Shown here: positions 7,219 to 14,483 of the stretch, in pieces
Layout of the letters: every line of letters starts with the position of its first letter
Position numbering within the stretch: the first letter of the stretch is position 1
NCBI RefSeq assembly: GCF_003014485.1
Contig: NZ_PYGA01000035.1
Location: 1 to 63,447, forward strand
Origin: Murinocardiopsis flavida
Lineage (GTDB): Bacteria > Actinomycetota > Actinomycetes > Streptosporangiales > Streptosporangiaceae
DNA: 63,447 nt
Direction of reading: 5' to 3'
Notes under the pieces: generated by a model
The model's input: the letters and a program-made list of their open reading frames with translations, nothing else
What the model was told of the DNA's origin: nothing
Databases searched by the model: none
Translations under genes and position numbers: made by a program

Positions 7219-7927
7219 TTCATCGTCCTCTCACCTCGGATGTGTGGACCGTGGCCCCCCGCGAGCCGCGGTCTGGTATCCGCCATACGTGGCGCGCGCC
7301 TGGTTCCCCTGCCACCCGCCTGATGCAGAGTGCGCGGCGCGTTCGGCTCTCCTCCGCCGGGGCTGCTGGGTGCCGGTCTTGCGGTGACTGTGCGGGGTGT
7401 GCTTCGGCCGTCGCTGCTGCGCAGGCACCCCGGCAGCCTTGCCTCTGTCCCCTGGGGCAAAGCGTGCTCTGGCCGTGCGGCTCGGCGGCTCCCCCTGCCG
7501 CTCTGAATCTCGTCCATGCCAGCCAGGGAAGGGGCCCGGGGTGCTTCGGCCCAAAGAAAGACCAAAGAAAAAGCGAGAGGTCTGAGAAGGACCGAAGTCC
7601 ACTCGGGTGGGGCGAGGGCCTCCGTGCCCTGGGGGATGCGGAGGGAGGCGGGCCTTTGTCCGGGGAGTGGCGGAAGGGTGGGGTGGTTGTCCGTGCCTTG
7701 GCGGAGTGTCGAAAGGGTGGGGTCGGGGCGAGAGCGCCCTTGACCCCGGGAGAGCAGGAGCCAGGCTGCCGGGGAGCCTGCGCAGCAGCGACGGCCGAAA
7801 CACATCGGTTGGTCGAAAGCCGGACCGTACGCGATGCGGACCCGGCGCCTCGGTATCCGCCAACGGTCGGATGGTCGATGGGGCGGTGCGGGCGCAACGC
7901 GGGTTCGGATGTTCAGGCACGGCGCCG
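7219..7927. other. 709-bp non-coding spacer containing a long inverted-repeat element
   Basis: This spacer lies between glycohydrolases 3 and 4. Open frames across it are low-complexity (Pro/Arg/Ser-rich) and lack credible starts. It holds an approximately 407-bp structure bounded by inverted 42-bp arms (7398-7439 and 7763-7804). Inside are purine-rich runs (AAAGAAAGACCAAAGAAAAAG near 7551-7571) and two related GGGTGGGG-containing direct repeats near 7675-7730. Confidence 0.6.
7398..7804. repeat. inverted-repeat-bounded element, possible dispersed intergenic repeat
   Basis: The left arm 7398-7439 starts TGTGCTTCGGCCGTCGCTGC. The reverse complement of 7763-7804 starts TGTGTTTCGGCCGTCGCTGC. 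The 42-nt arms differ at two positions, and weaker similarity continues about 30 nt inward. No transposase is encoded. It could be a non-autonomous mobile repeat or a structured transcribed element. A degenerate arm also occurs at 4366-4405. Confidence 0.6.
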
Positions 7928-9118
7928 TCATGGGCGACCGGTGCGTGCCGCGACGAGCAGGTCGGCGACGTCCACGACGTGGCGGCCGGCGACGGAGGGC
8001 AGGCACGCGCCGGTGACAGGGCTGATGGCCGCGGCCCACCGCTCGGGTACCCCGCTCGCGCCGCGCCCCGCACCCGACAGAGCCCCCGCGATGGCCGCCG
8101 TGGTGTCGGCGTCGCGGCCCAGGTTCGCGGCCGTGACCACGGACTCCTCAACGTCCCCGCCGGCCACCAGGTACGCGGCGAACGCGAGCGCGACCGCCTC
8201 GGGGGCGAGGTCGGTCCACGGGTAGTGCCCTGGGACGACGGCTCGGTGCAGGGCCGCACCGAACTCCGGTCCGGGGCCACTGGACGCGGTGTCGGATCCG
8301 CTGTGCTCGCTTGCGATGCGTACCGCCTCGGCCAGGTTGCGGGCGGTCCAGGAGTCGGCGGGGATGTGCGCCAGTGCCGCCTCGGCCACCTGCTCCGGTG
8401 CGGCGCCGGTCGCCGCGACCGCGACTGCGGCGGCGACCGCGCGCCCGCCGAGGATCCCCTCGCCGGACTGGCTGACCGACCCGTCCACGGCGACCAGCCG
8501 GGCCGCCTCGGCGGGGTCGCCCGCTGCGAAGACCCCGTAGGGCGCCGCGCGCATGGCCAGCCCGTCGGACCAGCCGTGCAGGTGGCGCCGTCCCGACGCC
8601 GGTGGCGCGATGCCGCGCCGCAGCGCCTGCGCCGCGCCCAGCTCGGAGAACCCTGCGCCGCGCATGGGGCCCTCGATGCTCAGCACCTGGTCCTCGTAGG
8701 CGGCGACGACGTGGGCTGGTGTCAGCGCGCTGCCGTGCTCGCACAGCAGCAGCGCGGCGAAGATCGAGTACTCGGTGTCGTCGGTGCCCGCCGCGACCCC
8801 GCCGGGTCCGGCCTCCAGCTCGGTGAGCCGCCCCCAGCGCTCCGCGATCTGCTCCGGGCGCATGTTCTCGGCGGGGCGCCCGAGCGCGTCGCCGCATGCG
8901 AGCGCCAGCAGCGCGCCCCGCGCTCGGTCGCGGGCCCGGTCGCTGTCGGACCCCTGATCACGGCCGCGGCCCGGGGCCTGGTCCCGGGCGTGCGGGCCGC
9001 CGTTTCCGCGGCCCTGGCCCTGGTCCTGGCCGGGTGTGCCGTCCTTCCCGCGGTCCAGGGCCTGCCCGTGGTCGGCGGGGGCCGCGTCCGGCAGTCCCGG
9101 CGTGTTCTCTGCGTTCAC
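7928..9118 (-). CDS. ADP-ribosylglycohydrolase-family protein 4, coupled to the ABC transporter
   Basis: 396 aa from GTG 9118. The start overlaps the TGA of the binding-protein gene (GTGA), which decides it. The first 60 residues are a low-complexity Gln/Gly/Arg/Asp linker. The ARH fold then begins (RGALLALACGDALGRPAENM, about 67-86). Metal motif 1 is AGTDDTEYS (110-118) and motif 2 is NLGRDADTTAAIAGALSGAG. All catalytic acidic residues are present. Translational coupling to the solute-binding protein is the strongest evidence that the glycohydrolase acts on what the transporter imports, probably a ribosylated or other glycosylated compound (inference). Confidence 0.9.
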   Translation of the reverse strand: MNAENTPGLPDAAPADHGQALDRGKDGTPGQDQGQGRGNGGPHARDQAPGRGRDQGSDSDRARDRARGALLALACGDALGRPAENMRPEQIAERWGRLTELEAGPGGVAAGTDDTEYSIFAALLLCEHGSALTPAHVVAAYEDQVLSIEGPMRGAGFSELGAAQALRRGIAPPASGRRHLHGWSDGLAMRAAPYGVFAAGDPAEAARLVAVDGSVSQSGEGILGGRAVAAAVAVAATGAAPEQVAEAALAHIPADSWTARNLAEAVRIASEHSGSDTASSGPGPEFGAALHRAVVPGHYPWTDLAPEAVALAFAAYLVAGGDVEESVVTAANLGRDADTTAAIAGALSGAGRGASGVPERWAAAISPVTGACLPSVAGRHVVDVADLLVAARTGRP

Positions 9119-10410
9119 TTGGTCTCGTACCTCGCCATCACGACGTTGCCGTCCTCTTCCAGGCGCCGGGCCAGTTCGTCGATGCTGATGCGGTTGCCGA
9201 AGTACTCCTGCAACGCGGGTTGCGCCACCCGCGTCTTCCACTCGTCGAAGCCGGCGACTTGCAGGTAGGGGGCCGGTTCGAGGTTGTCGGAGGCGGCCGT
9301 TGCGACGTCCCATTGGTTCTTCGCCGTTGTCAGCTCCGGCGCCTTCAGCGCCTCCTGGCTGGTGGGCAGCAGCCAGTCGCCGAGCGCCAGGTCCACCTGG
9401 TTCTCGGGTTCGGCGAGGAAGGAGATGAAGTCCGCCGCGTCCTCCCGGTGCGGGCTCTCCGCCGCGACCGACAGGGTCTGCGAGGTGGCGCCCTGCGCGG
9501 CGCTGTCGCCGACCAGCGGGGGCAGCATGACCCACTCGAACCCGTCCGGTGCCTGCTCGGTGACCTGCTGGCGGGTGTACACCCCGCCCTGGACCATGGC
9601 GTACTTGCCCGCGTAGAACCCGGGGAGCGGGTCGGACGCCGTCATGCCGACGGCGGCGCGGGCGGCGGTCCCGTCCTTGTACAGCTGGTCGTGGATGCGC
9701 CGCACGACCTCGCGCTCCTCGTCGCCGACCTTGACGGTGACCTTGTGGTCCGCCCCGATGTCGAAGAACGTGCCCCCGTAGTTGAGGGAGAGGTTCAGCA
9801 TGCGGTTCACGGCGTTGTCGAGCGGCCACGCCACGGCGTGGCGTTCGCCGGGGACCGTCAGCTCCTTGCTGATCTCCGCGAACTCGTCCCAGGTCCACGG
9901 CTTCTCGGACGTCGGGATGCGGACCCCGGCCTCCTTCAGGATGTCGGCGTTGGCGATGAGCACCTGCGGTTCCTGGAGCAGAGGGACGCCCACGACCTCG
10001 CCGTCGATGGTGACGGTCTGCCACGCCTCGTCCTTGATGTCGGAGCGGAGGGACTCGGGCAGGTCGCCGCTGAGGTCGGCGAGGTAGTTGCGGTACTGGA
10101 AGCTGGTCAGCGCGGGCGACTCGTTGTGGATGATGTCGGGCGGGTCGCCGCCCTCGAACGCGGTGACGAGCTGGTCGTTGACGTTGTCCCAGCTGCCTTG
10201 GACGTACTGCACCGGACGGTCGGGGTTCGCCTCGTTCCACTCCTCGACCAGCCGCTTGTTCGCCTCGACGGACTGGGTCTGCCACGCGAGGCTGAGGTAG
10301 CGCATGGGTTCGTCGGCGGGGTCGGTCCCGGAGCAGCCGCTGAGCAGCAGCACGGTGCCGAGCGCCGCGGCGGCGGTGGCGCGGGTGCGCTTGGCGGCGC
10401 GCGTGCGCAT
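9115..10410 (-). CDS. ABC transporter sugar-type solute-binding lipoprotein
   Basis: 431 aa. ATG 10410 has a GGGAG RBS and gives a lipoprotein signal peptide: Arg-rich n-region, hydrophobic stretch AAAALGTVLLLSG, lipobox LSGC with Cys at about 26. The mature part has the family-1 extracellular solute-binding (MalE/UgpB) pattern, with VEEWNEANPD, GDPPDII and PWTWDEFAEI motifs. It is anchored outside the membrane and hands its ligand to the two permeases upstream. The ligand cannot be read from the sequence. The linkage with four glycohydrolases suggests a ribosyl- or nucleoside-like glycoside rather than a plain oligosaccharide, because no sugar hydrolase or kinase is present. Confidence 0.9.
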   Translation of the reverse strand: MRTRAAKRTRATAAAALGTVLLLSGCSGTDPADEPMRYLSLAWQTQSVEANKRLVEEWNEANPDRPVQYVQGSWDNVNDQLVTAFEGGDPPDIIHNESPALTSFQYRNYLADLSGDLPESLRSDIKDEAWQTVTIDGEVVGVPLLQEPQVLIANADILKEAGVRIPTSEKPWTWDEFAEISKELTVPGERHAVAWPLDNAVNRMLNLSLNYGGTFFDIGADHKVTVKVGDEEREVVRRIHDQLYKDGTAARAAVGMTASDPLPGFYAGKYAMVQGGVYTRQQVTEQAPDGFEWVMLPPLVGDSAAQGATSQTLSVAAESPHREDAADFISFLAEPENQVDLALGDWLLPTSQEALKAPELTTAKNQWDVATAASDNLEPAPYLQVAGFDEWKTRVAQPALQEYFGNRISIDELARRLEEDGNVVMARYETK

Positions 10411-10481
10411 GGCGGCTCCCTTCGTGGGTGGTGGCGGTGCCGCTCCGTTCGGTCCGGGCGCGGGACGGGGGCCGGCGCCGT

Positions 10482-11327
10482 TCATCCCTTCACCGCCCCG
10501 TCGACCAGGCCGCCCTTGAACTGGCGCTGGATGAAGGCGAAGAACAGCAGGCTGGGCACCGTCGCGAGCAGGGACGCCGCTGCCAGCGGGCCGAGGCGGG
10601 CGACCCCCTCGGGTCCGGTGAAGGACACCAGGACCAGCGGCAGGGTCTGGATCTCGGGGTCCTTGATGAGGATGAGCGCGAACAGGAACTCGTTCCACGA
10701 GGAGATGAACGCGAACATCAGCGCGGCTGCGGTGCCGGGGGCGAGCAGCGGGGCGACGACGGACGCGAGGGTGCGCCACCGCCCGGCGCCGTCGACCGCA
10801 GCGGCCTCTTCGAGGCCGCGGGGGATGCCGCGCACGTACCCCTGGAGCATCCACAGGACGAACGGCAGGCAGAACGTGGCGTGCACGATGACGAGCCCGA
10901 CGAGCGAGTTCACCAGGCCGAACTGGCGCAGGATCATGAACAGGGCGATGATCACCAGGATGAACGGGAACACCTGGCTGACCAGCACCCAGCCCAGCGC
11001 GATCCGGTTCAGCACCGACTTGTAGCGCGCCAGCACGTACGACGCCGGGAGCGCGATCGCCACGGTCAGCACCGCGGAGGCCAGGGCGACGAGCAGGCTG
11101 CGCTCGGCGGCGCCGATGAGGTCCTGCTCGCCGAACGCCTCGGCGAAGTTCCCGAGGGTGGGCGCGAGCGGGATCCACGTGGGGTCGAGCCGCGCCATCT
11201 CCTGTGGGGTCTTCAGCGCGGTCGAGACCAGCCACAGCAGCGGGGCCGCGAGGAACACCAGGTAGCACAGCAGTGCGAGGTACTGGCCGGTGCGCGCCGC
11301 TGTGCGGCGGACGCTCATGCTCGCCAT
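10482..11327 (-). CDS. carbohydrate ABC transporter permease (MalG type)
   Basis: 281 aa with six predicted membrane segments. The cytoplasmic EAA loop that contacts the ATPase reads LEEAAAVDGAGRWRTLASVV at about residues 185-205. ATG 11327 is chosen for the GGAG 8 nt upstream. A second ATG three codons in is possible. It pairs with the MalF-type permease encoded 64 bp upstream. No ATP-hydrolysing subunit is encoded in the cluster, so a shared ATPase such as an MsiK-like protein is expected (inference from family practice in actinomycetes). Confidence 0.92.
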   Translation of the reverse strand: MASMSVRRTAARTGQYLALLCYLVFLAAPLLWLVSTALKTPQEMARLDPTWIPLAPTLGNFAEAFGEQDLIGAAERSLLVALASAVLTVAIALPASYVLARYKSVLNRIALGWVLVSQVFPFILVIIALFMILRQFGLVNSLVGLVIVHATFCLPFVLWMLQGYVRGIPRGLEEAAAVDGAGRWRTLASVVAPLLAPGTAAALMFAFISSWNEFLFALILIKDPEIQTLPLVLVSFTGPEGVARLGPLAAASLLATVPSLLFFAFIQRQFKGGLVDGAVKG

Positions 11328-11391
11328 CGGCGGGCTCCTTGCCGGACGGCCCGCGTCGGCCGCGGGGCGGTGGGGGTGGCGGTGTGCGGGG

Positions 11392-12333
11392 TCACGCCTC
11401 GGCCTCCTTCAGCTGCCGGCGCAGGTACAGGCCGAGCACGGCGAGGACCACGATGACGATCGCGACGCCCATGGCCGACGCGTAACCGAAGAAGCCGTAG
11501 CGGAACGCCTCCTCGTAGGCGTAGAGCATCGGCAGCCGCGTCTGCCCGCCGGGCCCGCCCTGCGTGAGCACGTACACCAGCGCGAACTCGTTCATGTTCC
11601 ACACGAAGTTGAGCGAGGTGATGGCGATGATGACCGTGCGGAGCTGGGGGAGGGTGACCTGGGTGAAGCGCCGCCACACCCCGGCGCCGTCCATCTCCGC
11701 GGCCTCGTGCAGCTCCTTCGAGACGTTCTGCAAGCCGGCGAGCAGCACGATCGTGGTCTGCGGCATCCCGGTCCACACCCCGACGGCGATGATCGCGGGC
11801 AGGGCGAGGGCGAAGTCGTTCAGCCAGTCGAGGTTCTCGGAGATGATCCCCAGGTCCATGAGCGTGGCGTTGAGGATCCCCGCCTCGGGGTGGTACACGA
11901 GCTTCCACATCAGCCCGATGATCACCGGCGGCATCGCCCACGGGATCATCGCGAGGGTGCGGGCCAGCCAGCGAAGCCGCAGGTCCTGGTTGAGCAGCAG
12001 GGCCAGCCCCATGCCCGCGGCGAACTGCAAGGCGGTCACGCTGACCGCCCAGATCAGGCCGATGCGGAACGACAGCCAGAACTCGCCGTCGGCGAGCAGG
12101 TGGGCGAAGTTGTCGAAGAAGACGAACGAGGTCTCGATGCCGATCCCCGCGCGGGCATCGGTGAACGCCAGGTAGATCCCGTAGACCAGCGGCGCGACGC
12201 TGAACAGCACGACGGGCACCAGGGCCGGGATCATCAGCGAAAGCGCCGATCGGTCCGGTCCGCCGCGGGGGCGCGGTGGCCGCGGCGCCGCGGCCCGGCC
12301 GGTGGGGGGTGGGGACGCTTCGGTCAGCGTCAT
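11392..12333 (-). CDS. carbohydrate ABC transporter permease (MalF type)
   Basis: 313 aa from ATG 12333, which overlaps the TGA of the lacI gene (ATGA). The open frame continues upstream inside lacI but is not coding there. A 35-residue Pro/Arg-rich cytoplasmic lead precedes six membrane segments. The EAA motif is HEAAEMDGAGVWRRFTQVTL at about 212-231. With the MalG-type partner it forms the membrane channel of the importer. Confidence 0.92.
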   Translation of the reverse strand: MTLTEASPPPTGRAAAPRPPRPRGGPDRSALSLMIPALVPVVLFSVAPLVYGIYLAFTDARAGIGIETSFVFFDNFAHLLADGEFWLSFRIGLIWAVSVTALQFAAGMGLALLLNQDLRLRWLARTLAMIPWAMPPVIIGLMWKLVYHPEAGILNATLMDLGIISENLDWLNDFALALPAIIAVGVWTGMPQTTIVLLAGLQNVSKELHEAAEMDGAGVWRRFTQVTLPQLRTVIIAITSLNFVWNMNEFALVYVLTQGGPGGQTRLPMLYAYEEAFRYGFFGYASAMGVAIVIVVLAVLGLYLRRQLKEAEA

Positions 12334-13352
12334 CGGTCGCCTCCTGAGGTCGAAGCGCGCACCACGAGGTGCGGCGCTACGGTGATGACCTGCGCCGGGG
12401 GGCCGGTGTCCGGTGTGCGCAGTCGGTCGAGCAGGAGTTCGGCCGCGCGCCTGCCGCGTTCGGCCGAACCCAGGGAGACACTGGTCAGCGTGGGCCACGA
12501 CACCGCGGCGAGTTCGGTGTCGTCCATGCCGACCACCGCGACGTCGCCGGGGACGTCGCGGCCGGCGGCGCGCAGCGCGTCGAGCGCGCCGAGGGCGATC
12601 AGGTCGTTGGCGCACAGCAGTGCGTCCGGGCCGGGGGAGCGGTCGAGGAGGCGCCGGGTCGCCTCGAACCCGGTGTCGCGCTGGAACGCGCCGACGTGCA
12701 CGAGGCCCTCGTCCACCGGCAGGCCGCCGCGCGCCATGGCCGCGCGGAACGCGGTGTCGCGGTGCCGGCCCGGCACGGTGTCGAGAGGGCCGTTGACGAA
12801 GCCGATGCGCCGCCGTCCCAGGTCGGCGAGGTGGCGCAGCGCCAGGTCGATGCCGGTGCGGGAGTCGGCGCGGACGTTGTCGACCCGGGCGCCGTCGGGC
12901 AGCGAGCCGATGACCACCGCGGGGGCGGTGAGCCCGTCGATCTCGCGCAGCAGTTCGCCGGTGACCCGGATCGGGCTGATGATCAGGCCGTCGGCGTGGC
13001 GCCGCCCGAGGCCCCGCAGCACCTCGATCTCCTCGCCGACGTCGGCACCGGTGGAATGCAGCACGAGCCGGTATCCGCCGGCCTTCAGGACGGGCTGGAT
13101 CTCGCGCAGCATCGCCAGGTAGACGGGGTTGCCGATGTCGGCGACGGCGAACGCCACCTGCTGGGTCCGGTTGGACTTGAGCGAGCGGGCGACGGCGTTG
13201 GGGACGTAGCCGAGCCGGTCGGCCGCCGCGAGGACCCTGCGCTCGGTCTCCGCGCGCACGGGCAGCCCGTTGAACACCCGTGAGACCGAGGCGATGGACA
13301 CGCCCGCGGCCTCGGCGATCGTGGTGATCGTCGGGCTCGCCTTCGATCGCAC
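12330..13352 (-). CDS. LacI-family transcriptional regulator
   Basis: 340 aa. The N-terminal HTH is TITTIAEAAGVSIASVSRVF (residues 8-27), with the hinge helix near YVPNAVARSLKSNRTQ. A periplasmic-binding-protein-like effector domain follows (ADIGNPVYLAMLREI, ADGLIISPIRV, DALLCANDLIALGALDAL, VGMDDTELA). It is the first gene of the leftward transport operon and is translationally coupled to the MalF-type permease. Two perfect GTAAACGTTTAC palindromes lie 32-77 bp upstream of its start, so it very likely represses its own operon and responds to the imported ligand or a derivative. The effector is unknown. Confidence 0.93.
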   Translation of the reverse strand: MRSKASPTITTIAEAAGVSIASVSRVFNGLPVRAETERRVLAAADRLGYVPNAVARSLKSNRTQQVAFAVADIGNPVYLAMLREIQPVLKAGGYRLVLHSTGADVGEEIEVLRGLGRRHADGLIISPIRVTGELLREIDGLTAPAVVIGSLPDGARVDNVRADSRTGIDLALRHLADLGRRRIGFVNGPLDTVPGRHRDTAFRAAMARGGLPVDEGLVHVGAFQRDTGFEATRRLLDRSPGPDALLCANDLIALGALDALRAAGRDVPGDVAVVGMDDTELAAVSWPTLTSVSLGSAERGRRAAELLLDRLRTPDTGPPAQVITVAPHLVVRASTSGGDR

Positions 13353-13383
13353 GGAAACCCCCTGAACTGGAACGACATCTACC

Positions 13384-13395
13384 GTAAACGTTTAC
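13384..13395. promoter_or_regulatory. LacI-type operator O1 (GTAAACGTTTAC)
   Basis: A perfect 12-bp palindrome with the central CG step typical of LacI/GalR operators, 32 bp upstream of the lacI start codon. Confidence 0.85.
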
Positions 13396-13417
13396 AGTCG
13401 TGCCCCTGTGAACTTCT

Positions 13418-13429
13418 GTAAACGTTTAC
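13418..13429. promoter_or_regulatory. LacI-type operator O2 (GTAAACGTTTAC)
   Basis: An identical second palindrome, centred 34 bp from O1, about three helical turns away. Paired sites suggest cooperative repression of the leftward operon. Confidence 0.85.
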
Positions 13430-13509
13430 GATGATTGACAGGTATGAAACACCCGCGTGTCGCGCCCCGTCAAGCCGGGGGTGAGCGGAATCTTTTCGGC
13501 GCGGGCGGG

Positions 13510-14109
13510 TCAGCCCCGTTCGCCGCCGGGCTTCCAGAGCACCTCGGTGCCGTCGCGGCCCAGGACCCGGCAGAGGATGAACAGCAGGTCGGAGAGGCGG
13601 TTCAGGTACTTCGCGGGCAGCGGGCTCACGGTGTCGCCGTGCGCCTCGACCGCCGCCCAGGCGCTGCGCTCGGCCCGCCGGACGACGACCCTGGCCTGGT
13701 GCATGAGCGCGACGCCGGGGGACCCGCCGGGAAGGATGAAGCTGCGCAGCTTCGGGAGGTCGGCGTTGTAGTGGTCGCAGGCGGCCTCCAGCCGGACGAC
13801 GTAGTCGTCCTCGACCCGCAGCGGGGGGAACTCCGGGTCGGGCCGGACCGGGGACGCGAGGTCGGCCCCTGCGTCGAACAGCTCGTTCTGCACCCGGGCC
13901 AGCAGCGCGCGGACGTCCTCGGGGACCTCGCCCAGGGCGAGCGCCACCCCGATGGCGGCGTTGGCCTCCTCGACGTCGGCGTACGCCGCGATCCGCGGGT
14001 CGGTCTTGGCGCTGCGGCTCATGTCGCCCAGCGCGGTGCTGCCGGCGTCGCCGCCGCGGGTGTAGATGGTGGACAGGACCACGGGCTCATCGGCCTTGTT
14101 GTGCTTCAT
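13510..14109 (-). CDS. cob(I)yrinic acid a,c-diamide adenosyltransferase (PduO type)
   Basis: 199 aa. The N-terminal ATP-binding signature is YTRGGDAGSTALGDMSR (about 16-32), and the C-terminal helix bundle carries ARVVVRRAER and YLNRLSDLLFILCRVL. PduO-type enzymes transfer adenosyl from ATP to cob(I)alamin, producing coenzyme B12. The window also encodes a B12-dependent acyl-CoA mutase, its MeaB chaperone and methylmalonyl-CoA epimerase, so the product has local users. ATG 14109 gives the usual family length. It runs leftward, the same way as the lacI gene, which starts 157 bp downstream of its stop. Confidence 0.92.
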   Translation of the reverse strand: MKHNKADEPVVLSTIYTRGGDAGSTALGDMSRSAKTDPRIAAYADVEEANAAIGVALALGEVPEDVRALLARVQNELFDAGADLASPVRPDPEFPPLRVEDDYVVRLEAACDHYNADLPKLRSFILPGGSPGVALMHQARVVVRRAERSAWAAVEAHGDTVSPLPAKYLNRLSDLLFILCRVLGRDGTEVLWKPGGERG

Positions 14110-14343
14110 CCGGGCACTCTAAGTGCTGCCGGGAATTCCAAGTGCTGCGGCCGGACCATAACCGTTCGGCAACGGGACACGTCGAACGCGTCAAAAGCAA
14201 TTGCACGGACTGATACTGTAGGGAATCAGTTAACTACTTAAAGTAACTGTCGGGGATGCCTGTACGCAGTGCGCGCGGACCGCTCGGACGTACCAAGGGG
14301 GGCCGTCCGAGCACCGCACCCCGGGAACACAAGCCATCACCGC

Positions 14344-14392
14344 CCGGGCGGGCGGCGCCGGTTGGGGGACCGGCGCCACCCGCCCGGTTTTT
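14344..14392 (+). terminator. orphan plus-strand rho-independent terminator
   Basis: A 19-bp stem with one mismatch (arms 14344-14362 and 14369-14387), a 6-nt loop, then TTTTT at 14388-14392. On the minus strand there is no T tract after the stem, so it is oriented for rightward transcription. Confidence 0.7.
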
Positions 14393-14420
14393 CGTCCGCC
14401 CTGCGGAACCGGGTCGGGAC

Positions 14421-14464
14421 AAAGGCGGCGCCCGTGGGAGAGGGGACCCTCCCACGGGCGCCGC
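14421..14464 (-). terminator. terminator of the M28 peptidase gene
   Basis: A perfect 16-bp stem (14425-14440 with 14449-14464), an 8-nt loop, and a short TTT on the minus strand (14421-14423). It lies 20 bp after the peptidase stop codon. Confidence 0.85.
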
Positions 14465-14483
14465 GGCTCTGCGATAGGGACGG

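Larger units (their letters stand above)
14110..14483. other. 374-bp spacer holding two terminators and a possible plus-strand small RNA
   Basis: No convincing gene. The leftward M28 gene terminates at the hairpin 14421-14464. On the plus strand a 9-bp hairpin (14282-14290 with 14304-14312) is followed by a strong hairpin with a T5 tract (14344-14392), although no plus-strand gene precedes it. An AT-rich zone at 14190-14245 could hold a promoter. Confidence 0.45.

Noticed and set aside
7220-7897. 225-aa minus-strand open frame in the ARH spacer
   Set aside because: It is Ser/Pro/Arg-rich and coincides with the inverted-repeat element, with no RBS and no domain. Similar frames in all six readings point to repeat DNA.
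14256-14477. 73-aa plus-strand open frame in the 14.3-kb spacer
   Set aside because: It runs through two hairpins and a terminator and has no domain or RBS.
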